Positions 33,042 to 40,870 of a DNA stretch of 41,054 nt are shown piece by piece. A model generated the notes under the pieces. The model saw only the letters and a program-made list of their open reading frames with translations, ran no database searches and was not told where the DNA came from. Each line of letters starts with the position of its first letter. The stretch's first letter is position 1. The position numbers and the translations under genes are program-made. This stretch comes from JBGCEZ01 sp045106735 (GTDB lineage: Bacteria > Planctomycetota > Phycisphaerae > Phycisphaerales > SM1A02), in the NCBI GenBank assembly GCA_045106735.1, contig JBGCEZ010000046.1, forward strand, positions 1-41,054, read 5' to 3'.

Positions 33042-33904
33042 CGTCCGGCTCCCGGGCCGGCGGCGGGCGGGGCGAGCCGTTCCGCCGCAGGGAGGGCAAG
33101 GCGGCGAACAGTCGGTTGCACCCGGGCGGCAACGGCATTCCAGTCGGACCGCCGCTGGGGCGTCGTGGCCCGGTTCGGATTGGCCATTCGACGGTTGGGA
33201 AGATCTTCCCACGACCCGAGGCGGACCTCGACGGTCATCGGGTCCTCGACCGTCTCGCCATTCTCGCGAACCATCCGTCCCTGGGCGTCGACCCGTGGGC
33301 GCATGATGTCGACGGTGAGCACATCGCCGGGACGCCGGGATCGCACGGCATTGCCCAGACTCGAGTCGGTCACGATCGGCCGGTCATCGATGCGCACGAT
33401 CACGTCGTAGGCCCGCAGTACGCGGACGGAATCGAAACCGGGAATCGTCCGGGTCAGCGTGACGCCGCCTCCGGGCCGGTCGCTCGGACGCATCTCGACG
33501 CCGAGCGCGCCTTCCGGGCCTTGCACGAACCAACGGAAACTCGCGTCGAGCAGCCGCGTCCGAGCTTCGTAGTTCGGGGCGACCCGCAAGAGCCGGTGGG
33601 TCGTGGTGGGATTGAGGGCGCCCGAATCGAACAGCTGGCGGGTGGCCCGCTCGCGCACGGACAGGTCGGCCATGCCCAGCTCCATCACCCGCTCGGTCAG
33701 CCACGCTTCGGTGGGGGCCGCGGGAGCGACGAGTTCGGCCGCTTCGCCCCGATCGACGGGCGGCACCTGGGCCGAACCCACCGCCGCGATCAGGCCGACG
33801 AGCAGGACGCCCGTGAGCGGAGCCAGCTTTGCCCGCCGCATGGAACGGCGGCGGCTCGGCGCGGGCATGGCGACGATGAAGTCGATGGTGGGCATGGTGG
33901 GCAT
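33038..33904 (-). CDS. Exported PDZ-domain protein
   Basis: The product is 288 residues from the ATG at 33904 (GGAG ten bases upstream; ATGs at 33868 and 33841 are alternatives). A signal peptide core, LAPLTGVLLVGLIAAVGSA, follows a basic stretch RRRSMRRAK. The middle (LGVEMRPSDRPGGGVTLTR, FDSVRVLRAYDVIVRIDDRP, LGNAVRSRRPGDVLTVDIMR) is a PDZ domain, which binds C-terminal peptides. No protease catalytic domain is attached. It is therefore likely to be a periplasmic adaptor. Its stop overlaps the proposed start of priA. Confidence 0.8.
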   Translation of the reverse strand: MPTMPTIDFIVAMPAPSRRRSMRRAKLAPLTGVLLVGLIAAVGSAQVPPVDRGEAAELVAPAAPTEAWLTERVMELGMADLSVRERATRQLFDSGALNPTTTHRLLRVAPNYEARTRLLDASFRWFVQGPEGALGVEMRPSDRPGGGVTLTRTIPGFDSVRVLRAYDVIVRIDDRPIVTDSSLGNAVRSRRPGDVLTVDIMRPRVDAQGRMVRENGETVEDPMTVEVRLGSWEDLPNRRMANPNRATTPQRRSDWNAVAARVQPTVRRLALPAAERLAPPAAGPGAGR

Positions 33905-34060
33905 GGAGGACGGACTCCGGCGGCGGGGCGAGCGGCACACGGCGCGGCCCGAACGAATCGTATCCCACCCGGGCGGGCAATCGGCCCACAAGCGGCGAAT
34001 CCGCCTCGGAACCGCGTGGCGACGCGGCCCGGCCGCATCTGGCCGCCGGGAAGCGGTGGT

Positions 34061-35182
34061 TCAGTCGTCGCCCAGAAAGTCGATCAGCCGCTGGTGGCGT
34101 TCACGGAGCCAGCGGACCCGTCGCTCGACCATGCGGAGGACCGGCGCCCCCGGGAATCGCCCGAATCGACCGGTCCGGGCCAGCGGGCCAACGGTCTCCA
34201 CGAGCAGGGCCTCGATCATCAGCCAGGGAATCGCCCGCCGGGCCGGTCCCGAAAGGCGGCCGACCACCGACTCGTATCCGCGGACGGTCGACCAGATGAG
34301 GTCGTACTCCAGAATGCCGGGCCATGTGTCCGGATCATCCGAGCGGCGGCCCATCGACATCTGGAGGCAGGCATTGGCCAGGTCGCAGACCGGGGGCTCG
34401 AGGCGGGCGGAGTCAAAGTCCAGGACCGCGCTCACGGTGTCGCGGGCGGCCAGGAGATTGCCCGGATGCCAGTCGCCGTGGGCGAGGCTCGGCGTGGCGT
34501 CCATGGCCCGGGTTCGGTTGGCTCGCTCGGCGGCATCGGCGTACGCCCGACGCAGAAACCGCGTCCCCCGGCCCAAGTCTTCGATGTTGGACGTGGGATC
34601 GTCGCGGTGGATGCGACGCGGCAGCGCGTCAAGCACGGCCGGCAGGGCTTCAACCGCATGCCAGGAGCCGACGCTTGATCGTCCCGGTGGCTCGAAGTCG
34701 CGGCCGGCGACGTGGACGTGGCCGAGCATGGTTCCCGACTGAAAGGCCACCGCCTCGTTGGGGCGGGGGCGGCTGCCGGGGAGAAACTCAAAGAGTTCGT
34801 AGCACGAGATGCCGCGGCGGACATCAGTCCGGCCTTCGCGGTCGGGGATCAGGTGGGCGACGGGCACGCCGCGATCCATCATGTGCAGCTGCACCGCCTG
34901 GCTGAAGCGCACGCGCTCTTCGCTGGCCTGATCCGGCTGACGCCGCTTGAGCAGGAACGAACCCTGATCCGTCGTCAGCCGCACCTTCGGAGCCTGGCGG
35001 CTGCCGCGGTCAAACGGGCGCAACTGAGAGACGGTGCCGATGTCGTAGCGGTCGAGTACGTCGCGAAGCTCGGCGGGCTCAAACTTCTCGCGCGAGACGC
35101 CGGCACCGGCCTCCGGCGAGTCGCCGGCCGAAGCATCGGAGCGGGCGGACTCGGCATCGGCGTGCGACAGGGCGAACCTCAG
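34061..35182 (-). CDS. Aminoglycoside phosphotransferase/homoserine kinase II-fold kinase
   Basis: The kinase-like fold has GSFLLKRR (ATP-binding Lys), YELFEFLPG (hinge), the catalytic loop LAHGDWHPGNLLA and the metal-binding VLDFDSARLEPPVCDLAN. Such enzymes phosphorylate small molecules such as homoserine, choline, aminoglycosides or maltose-type sugars; the substrate is not clear. The frame clearly continues upstream of the first conventional start (TTG at 35023): EPAELRDVLDRYDIGTVSQ looks like genuine protein, and G/C-ending codons persist to about 35182. No ATG, GTG or TTG lies in that extension. A CTG at 35182 overlaps the stop of a seven-codon minigene (35202-35179) as CTGA. A sequencing frameshift is another explanation. 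Confidence 0.85.
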   Translation of the reverse strand: MRFALSHADAESARSDASAGDSPEAGAGVSREKFEPAELRDVLDRYDIGTVSQLRPFDRGSRQAPKVRLTTDQGSFLLKRRQPDQASEERVRFSQAVQLHMMDRGVPVAHLIPDREGRTDVRRGISCYELFEFLPGSRPRPNEAVAFQSGTMLGHVHVAGRDFEPPGRSSVGSWHAVEALPAVLDALPRRIHRDDPTSNIEDLGRGTRFLRRAYADAAERANRTRAMDATPSLAHGDWHPGNLLAARDTVSAVLDFDSARLEPPVCDLANACLQMSMGRRSDDPDTWPGILEYDLIWSTVRGYESVVGRLSGPARRAIPWLMIEALLVETVGPLARTGRFGRFPGAPVLRMVERRVRWLRERHQRLIDFLGDD

Positions 35183-35320
35183 GGACGGACGGGGAGAAGC
35201 ATCGCGTCAGAGACCGCAGCGGGTCTTCGCCGCGGGCGATGCCTCAGGAATACGCGGCGACCAGTGGGTGATTCCGCTGGGTGAATGTACGCCACGCAGG
35301 GGCCCGTTGCGACGCGGCGG

Positions 35321-36208
35321 CTACTCGACGTTCTGGACCTGTTCCTTGAGTCGGTCGATTCGACCCTTGATCTCCACGGTTCGGCGGCCGACTTCGGTGT
35401 CGAGGCACTTGCTGCCGATCGTGTTCGCCTCGCGGAGCATCTCCTGGGCGATGAAATCAAGCGTGCGTCCGACGGGCCGGGTGCCGTCTGCGCGGATCAG
35501 CTCGTCGAACTGATCCAGGTGGCCGGCGAGCCGCGTCACTTCCTCGTCGATGTCCGACCGCTCGGCAAAGACGGCGACTTCGCGGAGCAGGTCTTCGTCT
35601 CGGGCGGTCGCGCCGGCCTCTTCGAGCAGGGCGTTCATCCGGGACCGCAGCCGCTCCTGGTACTGGTGCACCACCTCGGGGGCCCGCTCGCGGATGACGG
35701 TCAGGTGCTCGTGGATCTCGCGGTGGTGCCGGCTGAGTTCGTCGAGCAGGGCTTCGCCCTCGCGCTCGCGCATGCCGATGAGTTCGTCGCAGGCGTCGTC
35801 GAGCAGCGCGGTGAGCACCGGACGGGCTTCGTCGAGGCGGCCCTCGGCCGGACTGTCGTGGACAGCGCCGGGCAGTTGCAGCACCGTGCCCAAGTCGACG
35901 TGGAAGCGCTTGCCGTCCAGGCCCGGGACGTCGCTGAGCTGCTGCATGTAGCGGCTCACGGCGGGCAGGTTGATGACGCCGGCCGCGGCGGCCGAGCGAT
36001 CGCCAAACTTCACGACCATGGTGACGCTGCCGCGGCTGAGCTTGCGCGAGAGCGTGGCTTCGAGTTCGGCTTCGAGTCCGCTCAGCTCGTCCGGCAACCG
36101 GACCTGGCCCTTGTAGTAGCGGGCGTTGAGCGAGCGAATCTCAACGGAGTACAGGCGGCCATCGACCTCGCGCGAGGCCGCGCCGAAACCGGTCATCGAA
36201 CGAATCAT
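35321..36208 (-). CDS. yicC: YicC-family endoribonuclease
   Basis: The product is 295 residues, starting with the hallmark MIRSMTGFGAASRE, GGAG eleven bases upstream. The YicC N-terminal region has VEIRSLNARYYKGQVRLPD. The C-terminal DUF1732 block contains LREVAVFAERSDIDEEVTRL, HLDQFDEL, GRTLDFIAQEMLREANTIGSK and VEIKGRIDRLKEQVQNVE, all strongly conserved. YicC proteins are endoribonucleases linked to small-RNA turnover in E. coli. In many bacteria yicC precedes gmk; here it lies between secG and the APH-type kinase. Confidence 0.95.
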   Translation of the reverse strand: MIRSMTGFGAASREVDGRLYSVEIRSLNARYYKGQVRLPDELSGLEAELEATLSRKLSRGSVTMVVKFGDRSAAAAGVINLPAVSRYMQQLSDVPGLDGKRFHVDLGTVLQLPGAVHDSPAEGRLDEARPVLTALLDDACDELIGMREREGEALLDELSRHHREIHEHLTVIRERAPEVVHQYQERLRSRMNALLEEAGATARDEDLLREVAVFAERSDIDEEVTRLAGHLDQFDELIRADGTRPVGRTLDFIAQEMLREANTIGSKCLDTEVGRRTVEIKGRIDRLKEQVQNVE

Positions 36209-36272
36209 CGGGTGTCGTCTCCGGCGTGGGCCGCGGGGGCAGCGTTTCCCCGGTGGGCGCGGGCCACCGTGC

Positions 36273-36743
36273 TCACGATCCGCCGCCGGTCACGTCGTCG
36301 ACCACATCGCCGGCGGCGTCGCCCGCCGCGTCGACGGCGTCGCCAATCGCGTCGGTCGCCCCGTCGATCGTGTCGGTCGCGGCGTCGATGGTGTCGTCGA
36401 CCGCGCCCTCGATGGCCCCTTCAATCGCTTCGCCGACGGTGGCGCCCTCGGGGGACGCCGCGCCGCCGGTCACGTCGGCCGTGGCGGCGGTGTTGTTCCG
36501 CGGGTTGCTGGGTGACCAGAGGTTGATCGCCACGCCAACGCAGAGGTACACGACAAACGCCACGACGGTGGCCCACGTCAGGGCGTCGCCCACGCGTCCA
36601 CCGAACACGGTGTCGGAGCTGCTGCCCCCCGCGCCACCGAACGCGCCGGCGAGGCCGCCGCCCTGGGGACGCTGGACCAAGATGATCAGCACCATCGACA
36701 CGGAGACGATGGTGAAGGCGAACGTGAGGATGTTGAACAGCAT
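36273..36743 (-). CDS. secG: SecG preprotein translocase subunit with acidic C-terminal extension
   Basis: The product is 156 residues from the ATG at 36743. The N-terminal 80 residues are canonical SecG: helix 1 ILTFAFTIVSVSMVLIILVQ, then RPQGGGLAGAFGG, the FGGRVGDALTWATVVAFVVY region, and helix 2. SecG supports SecYEG protein export. The remaining 65 or so residues (EAIEGAIEGAVDDTIDAATD, continuing in the same style) are an unusual acidic tail with hydrophobic residues every three to four positions, predicted to form an amphipathic helix. It follows tpiA by about 80 bases, an order known in several phyla. Confidence 0.9.
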   Translation of the reverse strand: MLFNILTFAFTIVSVSMVLIILVQRPQGGGLAGAFGGAGGSSSDTVFGGRVGDALTWATVVAFVVYLCVGVAINLWSPSNPRNNTAATADVTGGAASPEGATVGEAIEGAIEGAVDDTIDAATDTIDGATDAIGDAVDAAGDAAGDVVDDVTGGGS

Positions 36744-36822
36744 CGGGAGCGATCCGGAGAGCGGTGAATGCGGGCCGGGCCGCGGGGCCGGGAACCGTGG
36801 GGGCTGGACAGGGTCCGGTGGG

Positions 36823-37590
36823 TCAGCCGGCGGCGGCGATGATGGCCAAGAACGAGGCCGGGTCGAGCGAGGCACCGCCCACCAGGAATCCGTCGATATC
36901 CGGCTGGGCGATCAGGTCGGCGGCATTGGCCGGCTTGACCGAGCCGCCGTACTGGATGCGGACGGACTGGGCGAACCCCGGATCATAGCGATCCGCGAGC
37001 CGGGTTCGAATGAAGGCGTGGACGGCTTGGGCGTCTTCCGGGGTGGCGGTCCGGCCGGTGCCGATGGCCCAGACGGGCTCGTAGGCGATGGTGATCCGGG
37101 AACGGTCGCCGGCGGGGATGCCGCCGAGGGCGCCATCGAGCTGCTCGGCGATCACCGATTCGGTCCGATCGGCGGCCCGGTCGTCTTCCGTTTCGCCGAC
37201 GCAGAGGATCGGGCAAAGGCCGGCGGCCAAGGCATTGGTCAGGCGGGCGGCGATGCCCGCATCGGTCTCGCCGAAGACGTGGCGGCGTTCCGAGTGCCCG
37301 GCCAGGCACCACGTGGCCCCGGCCGACGCCACCATGGCGGCCGAAACGGCCCCGGTGAACGCTCCGGAAAGATGGGCGCTGCAGTTCTGGGAGCCGATCT
37401 GGACGGGGGTGCCGGCCGCGGCGGCCACGGCATCCACAAGCCAGGGGAACGGCGGGAAGATCACCACGTCGACCCCGTCGTGGGCGCCGGCGGCCATGCC
37501 GGCCGCGACATCGCGGGCCAGGGCCGCGGCTTCGGCGCGGTCGGTGTTGAGCTTCCAGTTGCCGCCGACGATGGGAACGCGTTCTGACAT
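36823..37590 (-). CDS. tpiA: Triose-phosphate isomerase
   Basis: The product is 255 residues from the ATG at 37590. It interconverts dihydroxyacetone phosphate and glyceraldehyde 3-phosphate in glycolysis. All core motifs are present: GGNWKLN (substrate Lys), QNCSAHLSGAFTG, LAGHSERRHVFGE (catalytic His), ITIAYEPVWAIGTG (catalytic Glu and start of the mobile loop 6), IQYGGSVKPANA and VGGASLDPASF. The length is normal. It heads the leftward run tpiA-secG-yicC and is divergent from alaS. Its probable leader contains an 11-bp repeat array. Confidence 0.97.
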   Translation of the reverse strand: MSERVPIVGGNWKLNTDRAEAAALARDVAAGMAAGAHDGVDVVIFPPFPWLVDAVAAAAGTPVQIGSQNCSAHLSGAFTGAVSAAMVASAGATWCLAGHSERRHVFGETDAGIAARLTNALAAGLCPILCVGETEDDRAADRTESVIAEQLDGALGGIPAGDRSRITIAYEPVWAIGTGRTATPEDAQAVHAFIRTRLADRYDPGFAQSVRIQYGGSVKPANAADLIAQPDIDGFLVGGASLDPASFLAIIAAAG

Positions 37591-37931
37591 CGGCGACTCT
37601 GACTCCGGTGAAGGGGGCGAACGGGCTGATCGGGGCGGAACGGTGGGCCCGACCGATTTCGACGACGATCGCGGTCGAGCATCCGCCGGGGCGGGAACGG
37701 GGCGGGAACGGGGCGGGGACGAGACGGGGACGAGACGGGCATCGGCCGGCCCGGTCGAAATCGAATCGTTCAGCATAGCAGCGACCTGGCCCGATGACCG
37801 CATGGGCACCGGTACACTCCTGCCCGCGCCGCCGCCCGGCGACCTTCCCCCGGGGAAGCGTCAGGCGGTCCGCCCGTACCCGAACGCCACCCGACCCTCG
37901 GAGCCGCGGCCACGCCCGTCGCGGGACCCCC
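37591..37931. other. Divergent intergenic region between tpiA and alaS
   Basis: This 341-base stretch has an 11-bp repeat array (37688-37742) and a TATGCT -10-like element for tpiA on the minus strand (37777-37772). A TACACT -10-like element for alaS lies on the plus strand (37813-37818). Neither has a convincing -35. A frame in line with tpiA crosses the region but is Pro/Arg/Ser-rich and is not called. Confidence 0.45.
37688..37742. repeat. 11-bp tandem repeat in tpiA leader
   Basis: Five 11-base units run GGGGCGGGAAC twice, GGGGCGGGGAC, GAGACGGGGAC and GAGACGGGCAT. The period equals about one helical turn of DNA. The array lies 98-152 bases upstream of the tpiA start. Confidence 0.75.
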
Positions 37932-40748
37932 ATGGACCGATCCGCCGCCGCCGTCCGCCAGGCCTTCATCGACTTCTTCACGGAGCGGCACGGACACACC
38001 TTCGCTCCGTCGTCGCCGGTGGTCCCGCACGATGACCCGACGCTGCTGTTCACCAACGCGGGGATGAACCAGTTCAAGGACGTGTTCCTGGAAACCGGCA
38101 CGCGGCCGTACTCGCGGGCGGTCAACAGCCAGAAGTGCATTCGGGCCGGCGGCAAGCACAACGACTTGGAAGACGTCGGCCGCGACACGTACCACCACAC
38201 GTTCTTCGAGATGCTCGGCAATTGGTCCTTCGGCGACTTCTTCAAGGAAGAGGCCATCGACTGGGCGTGGGAACTCTTGACCGGCGTCTTTGGGCTCGAC
38301 CCCAAGCGCCTGCACGCGACCGTCTTTGCCGGCGACGCGGCCGACGGGCTCGAAGCCGACGAAGAAGCCGAGCGCCTGTGGCTGCGCTTCCTGCCGCGCG
38401 AACAGGTGACCCGGCACTCCAAGAAGGACAACTTCTGGGAGATGGGCGACACCGGTCCGTGCGGCCCGTGCAGCGAATTGCACTACGACAACACGCCCGA
38501 TGGCAACGGGGCGCACCTTGTCAACCTGGACGACCCGCGGGTCATCGAGATCTGGAACCTCGTGTTCATCCAGTTCAACCGTGGCGACGGCGGGGCCCTC
38601 GCGCCGCTGCCGGCCCGGCACATCGATACCGGCATGGGCTTCGAGCGATTGCTGGCCGTACTCCAGGGCAAGGTGAGCAACTACGACACGGACCTGTGGT
38701 CGCCGATCTTTGACGCCATTGCCGCGCGCACCGGCGCTCGTCCGTACGGTGGCGACATGGCCGACGCGGTGGACACCGCCTATCGCGTGCTGGCGGACCA
38801 CATTCGCTGCCTGAGCGTGGCCATCGCCGACGGCGCCGCCCCGTCCAACGAGGGACGCGGCTACGTGCTGCGGCGCATCCTCCGGCGCGCGGTCCGGCAC
38901 GGCCGCCAAACCCTGGGCTCCGAGGGACCGCTGCTGTGCGAACTCGTCCCGGCGGTGGTCGACACGCTCGGCGGGGCGTTCCCCGAGCTGGCGACGCAGG
39001 CCGACACGATCGCGGCGACGATTCGCGGCGAAGAAGAAGCCTTCCTCCGGACCCTCGACCGCGGCATCGCCCTCTTTGACGAAGCGGCGGGCCGTTCGGC
39101 GGGGGCCACGATCTCGGCCGACGATGCGTTCCGCCTGCACGACACGTTCGGTTTCCCCGTCGACCTCACGCGGGTGATGGCCGAAGAGCGCGGCATGACC
39201 GTCGATGAATCCGGCTACGAGTCGCTGATGGAAGCGGCGCGGGTGCAATCGCGCGCCGGCGGCGAAACCTGCGAGACGCGCCTGCAGTTGCCGCCGGATG
39301 CCCTGGGCCGGTTGGAGACCAACTCGATCAAGCCGACGGTCGAGCGGCGCCGAGACGAAGCGCGGCCGGTCAACACCACCCTCGAGGCGATCTGGAACGG
39401 CCGCGATTTCGACGAGACGCTGCACGTGGGCTCCCGCGTCGGCGTGGTCTTCGCCGAGACCAATCACTACGCCGAGGCCGGCGGGCAAGTCGCCGACCAC
39501 GGCCACTTCATGCTCGAGACCGGTTCGGGCGATGCGGCCGCGCCGGCGGTCTTCCGCGTCGAAGACGTCCAACGCTTCGGCGGCTGGGTGCTGCACATCG
39601 GCCACCTGTCGGAGGGATCGCTTCGGGTGGGGGCGAGCGGCACGTTGACGGTGGAACGCGACCGCCGGGCGATGATCGAGCCGAACCACACAGCCACCCA
39701 CCTGATGAACCGGGCGCTGCGCGAAGTCATCGGCGACGGGGCGGACCAACGAGGCTCGTTGGTGGCCCCGGATCGGCTGCGCTTCGACTTCACGAGCCGG
39801 GCGGGCCTGGACACCGAGCAACTTGCGGCGGTGGAAGCCCACGTGCGGGCCACGATCACCGCGGGGCACCCGGTGCACGCGGAGCTGGCGCCGCTGGAGT
39901 CGGCCCAGGCGATCAAGGGCCTTCGCGCGGTCTTTGGCGAACGCTATCCCGACCCCGTCCGCGTGGTCTCGATTGGTACGCCGGTGGGCGAGTTGTTGGC
40001 GGCGCCGGATGATGCTCGCTGGGCCGAGCAGTCCATCGAGTTCTGCGGCGGCACCCACGTGGCCGACACGTCGGCCATTGCGGAGTTCGTCATCCTGCGA
40101 GAAGAAGCCCTCGCCGCTGGCGTGCGGCGGATCAGCGCGGTCACCGGGGTGGCCGCGAAGGCGGCGCGCGTGGCGGCCGCGCAGTTGACCGAGCAGATGG
40201 ACGCGGCCGAGGCGGCGGACGACGCGGATCTGAGCCCGCGCATCGACGCGATCCAGACGGCCTTCGACGGGCTGACGATCGGGGCCGTCGACCGCGCGGC
40301 CCTGCAGCCGCGCCTCGACGGTCTGCGTGAGCGGCAGCGGAAGGTTCGCAAGCAGGCGGCGGCGGCCAATCGCGGCGACATCGTCGAGCAGGCCCGGGAG
40401 CTGGCTGAGTCGGCCGACGGGGCGTACCTGGTGGGCCGCATCGATGGGGCGGACAAGGACGCAATGCTCGCGGCGGTGGACGTGATCCGGGCTCGGCAGC
40501 CGGAACTCCCGGCGATGTTATTCAGCGTCGACGCCGACGCGGGCAAGGTTGCCATCAGCGCGCTGTGTCCGAAAACGGCGATCGCCGCCGGGCTCAAGGC
40601 CGGCGACTGGGTCCGCGAAGCAGCGAAGGCCTGCGGCGGCGGCGGCGGCGGACGTCCGGACATGGCCCAGGCCGGCGGCAAGGATCCAGCGCGGGCCGAA
40701 GCAGCAATGGACGCGGCCCGTGCGTTCGCCGCGAACGCCCTGAGCTGA
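37932..40748 (+). CDS. alaS: Alanyl-tRNA synthetase
   Basis: The product is 938 residues from the ATG at 37932. It charges tRNA-Ala. The class II catalytic core is clear: LFTNAGMNQFKDVFL, KHNDLEDVGRDTYHHTFFEM, LGNWSFGDFFKEEAI, FWEMGDTGPCGPCSELHYD and HIDTGMGFERLL. The editing domain has HTATHLMNRALR and FCGGTHVADT, whose His and Cys residues bind zinc. The C-Ala domain ends with a Gly-rich KACGGGGGGRPDMAQAGGK, as in other AlaRS. Length is slightly above the usual 870-880 because of small insertions in the editing and C-terminal regions. The other long frame on the opposite strand (37770-40058) is a shadow. Confidence 0.97.
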   Translation: MDRSAAAVRQAFIDFFTERHGHTFAPSSPVVPHDDPTLLFTNAGMNQFKDVFLETGTRPYSRAVNSQKCIRAGGKHNDLEDVGRDTYHHTFFEMLGNWSFGDFFKEEAIDWAWELLTGVFGLDPKRLHATVFAGDAADGLEADEEAERLWLRFLPREQVTRHSKKDNFWEMGDTGPCGPCSELHYDNTPDGNGAHLVNLDDPRVIEIWNLVFIQFNRGDGGALAPLPARHIDTGMGFERLLAVLQGKVSNYDTDLWSPIFDAIAARTGARPYGGDMADAVDTAYRVLADHIRCLSVAIADGAAPSNEGRGYVLRRILRRAVRHGRQTLGSEGPLLCELVPAVVDTLGGAFPELATQADTIAATIRGEEEAFLRTLDRGIALFDEAAGRSAGATISADDAFRLHDTFGFPVDLTRVMAEERGMTVDESGYESLMEAARVQSRAGGETCETRLQLPPDALGRLETNSIKPTVERRRDEARPVNTTLEAIWNGRDFDETLHVGSRVGVVFAETNHYAEAGGQVADHGHFMLETGSGDAAAPAVFRVEDVQRFGGWVLHIGHLSEGSLRVGASGTLTVERDRRAMIEPNHTATHLMNRALREVIGDGADQRGSLVAPDRLRFDFTSRAGLDTEQLAAVEAHVRATITAGHPVHAELAPLESAQAIKGLRAVFGERYPDPVRVVSIGTPVGELLAAPDDARWAEQSIEFCGGTHVADTSAIAEFVILREEALAAGVRRISAVTGVAAKAARVAAAQLTEQMDAAEAADDADLSPRIDAIQTAFDGLTIGAVDRAALQPRLDGLRERQRKVRKQAAAANRGDIVEQARELAESADGAYLVGRIDGADKDAMLAAVDVIRARQPELPAMLFSVDADAGKVAISALCPKTAIAAGLKAGDWVREAAKACGGGGGGRPDMAQAGGKDPARAEAAMDAARAFAANALS

Positions 40749-40870
40749 GTTCGGCGGAGCTGCATTCGGCGGAGTTGAACTCGGCCGACCTGAGCCAAGC
40801 CCCGCGGAGCCGAGCTCTCTGGAGCCGAGTTGTGCGGATCGGATCGAAGCCGAAGCCGAAGCCGAAGCCG
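40742..40870. repeat. 15-bp then 6-bp tandem repeats after alaS
   Basis: From the last codons of alaS, seven degenerating 15-base units (GAGCTGAGTTCGGCG, GAGCTGCATTCGGCG, GAGTTGAACTCGGCC, GACCTGAGCCAAGCC and so on) run to 40846. Four AAGCCG hexamers follow. Read rightward in one frame the first units spell ELSSA-ELHSA-ELNSA-DLSQA. Confidence 0.7.

Noticed and set aside
31608..33410. 600-codon rightward frame opposite priA
   Set aside because: It is antisense to clear PriA helicase motifs and its product is low in complexity.
37591..37809. N-terminal extension of triose-phosphate isomerase
   Set aside because: The frame upstream of 37590 is open but Pro/Arg/Ser-rich. TpiA proteins normally begin a few residues before GGNWKLN, as here from 37590.
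37770..40058. 762-codon leftward frame opposite alaS
   Set aside because: AlaRS motifs are complete on the plus strand. The leftward product has no family resemblance.
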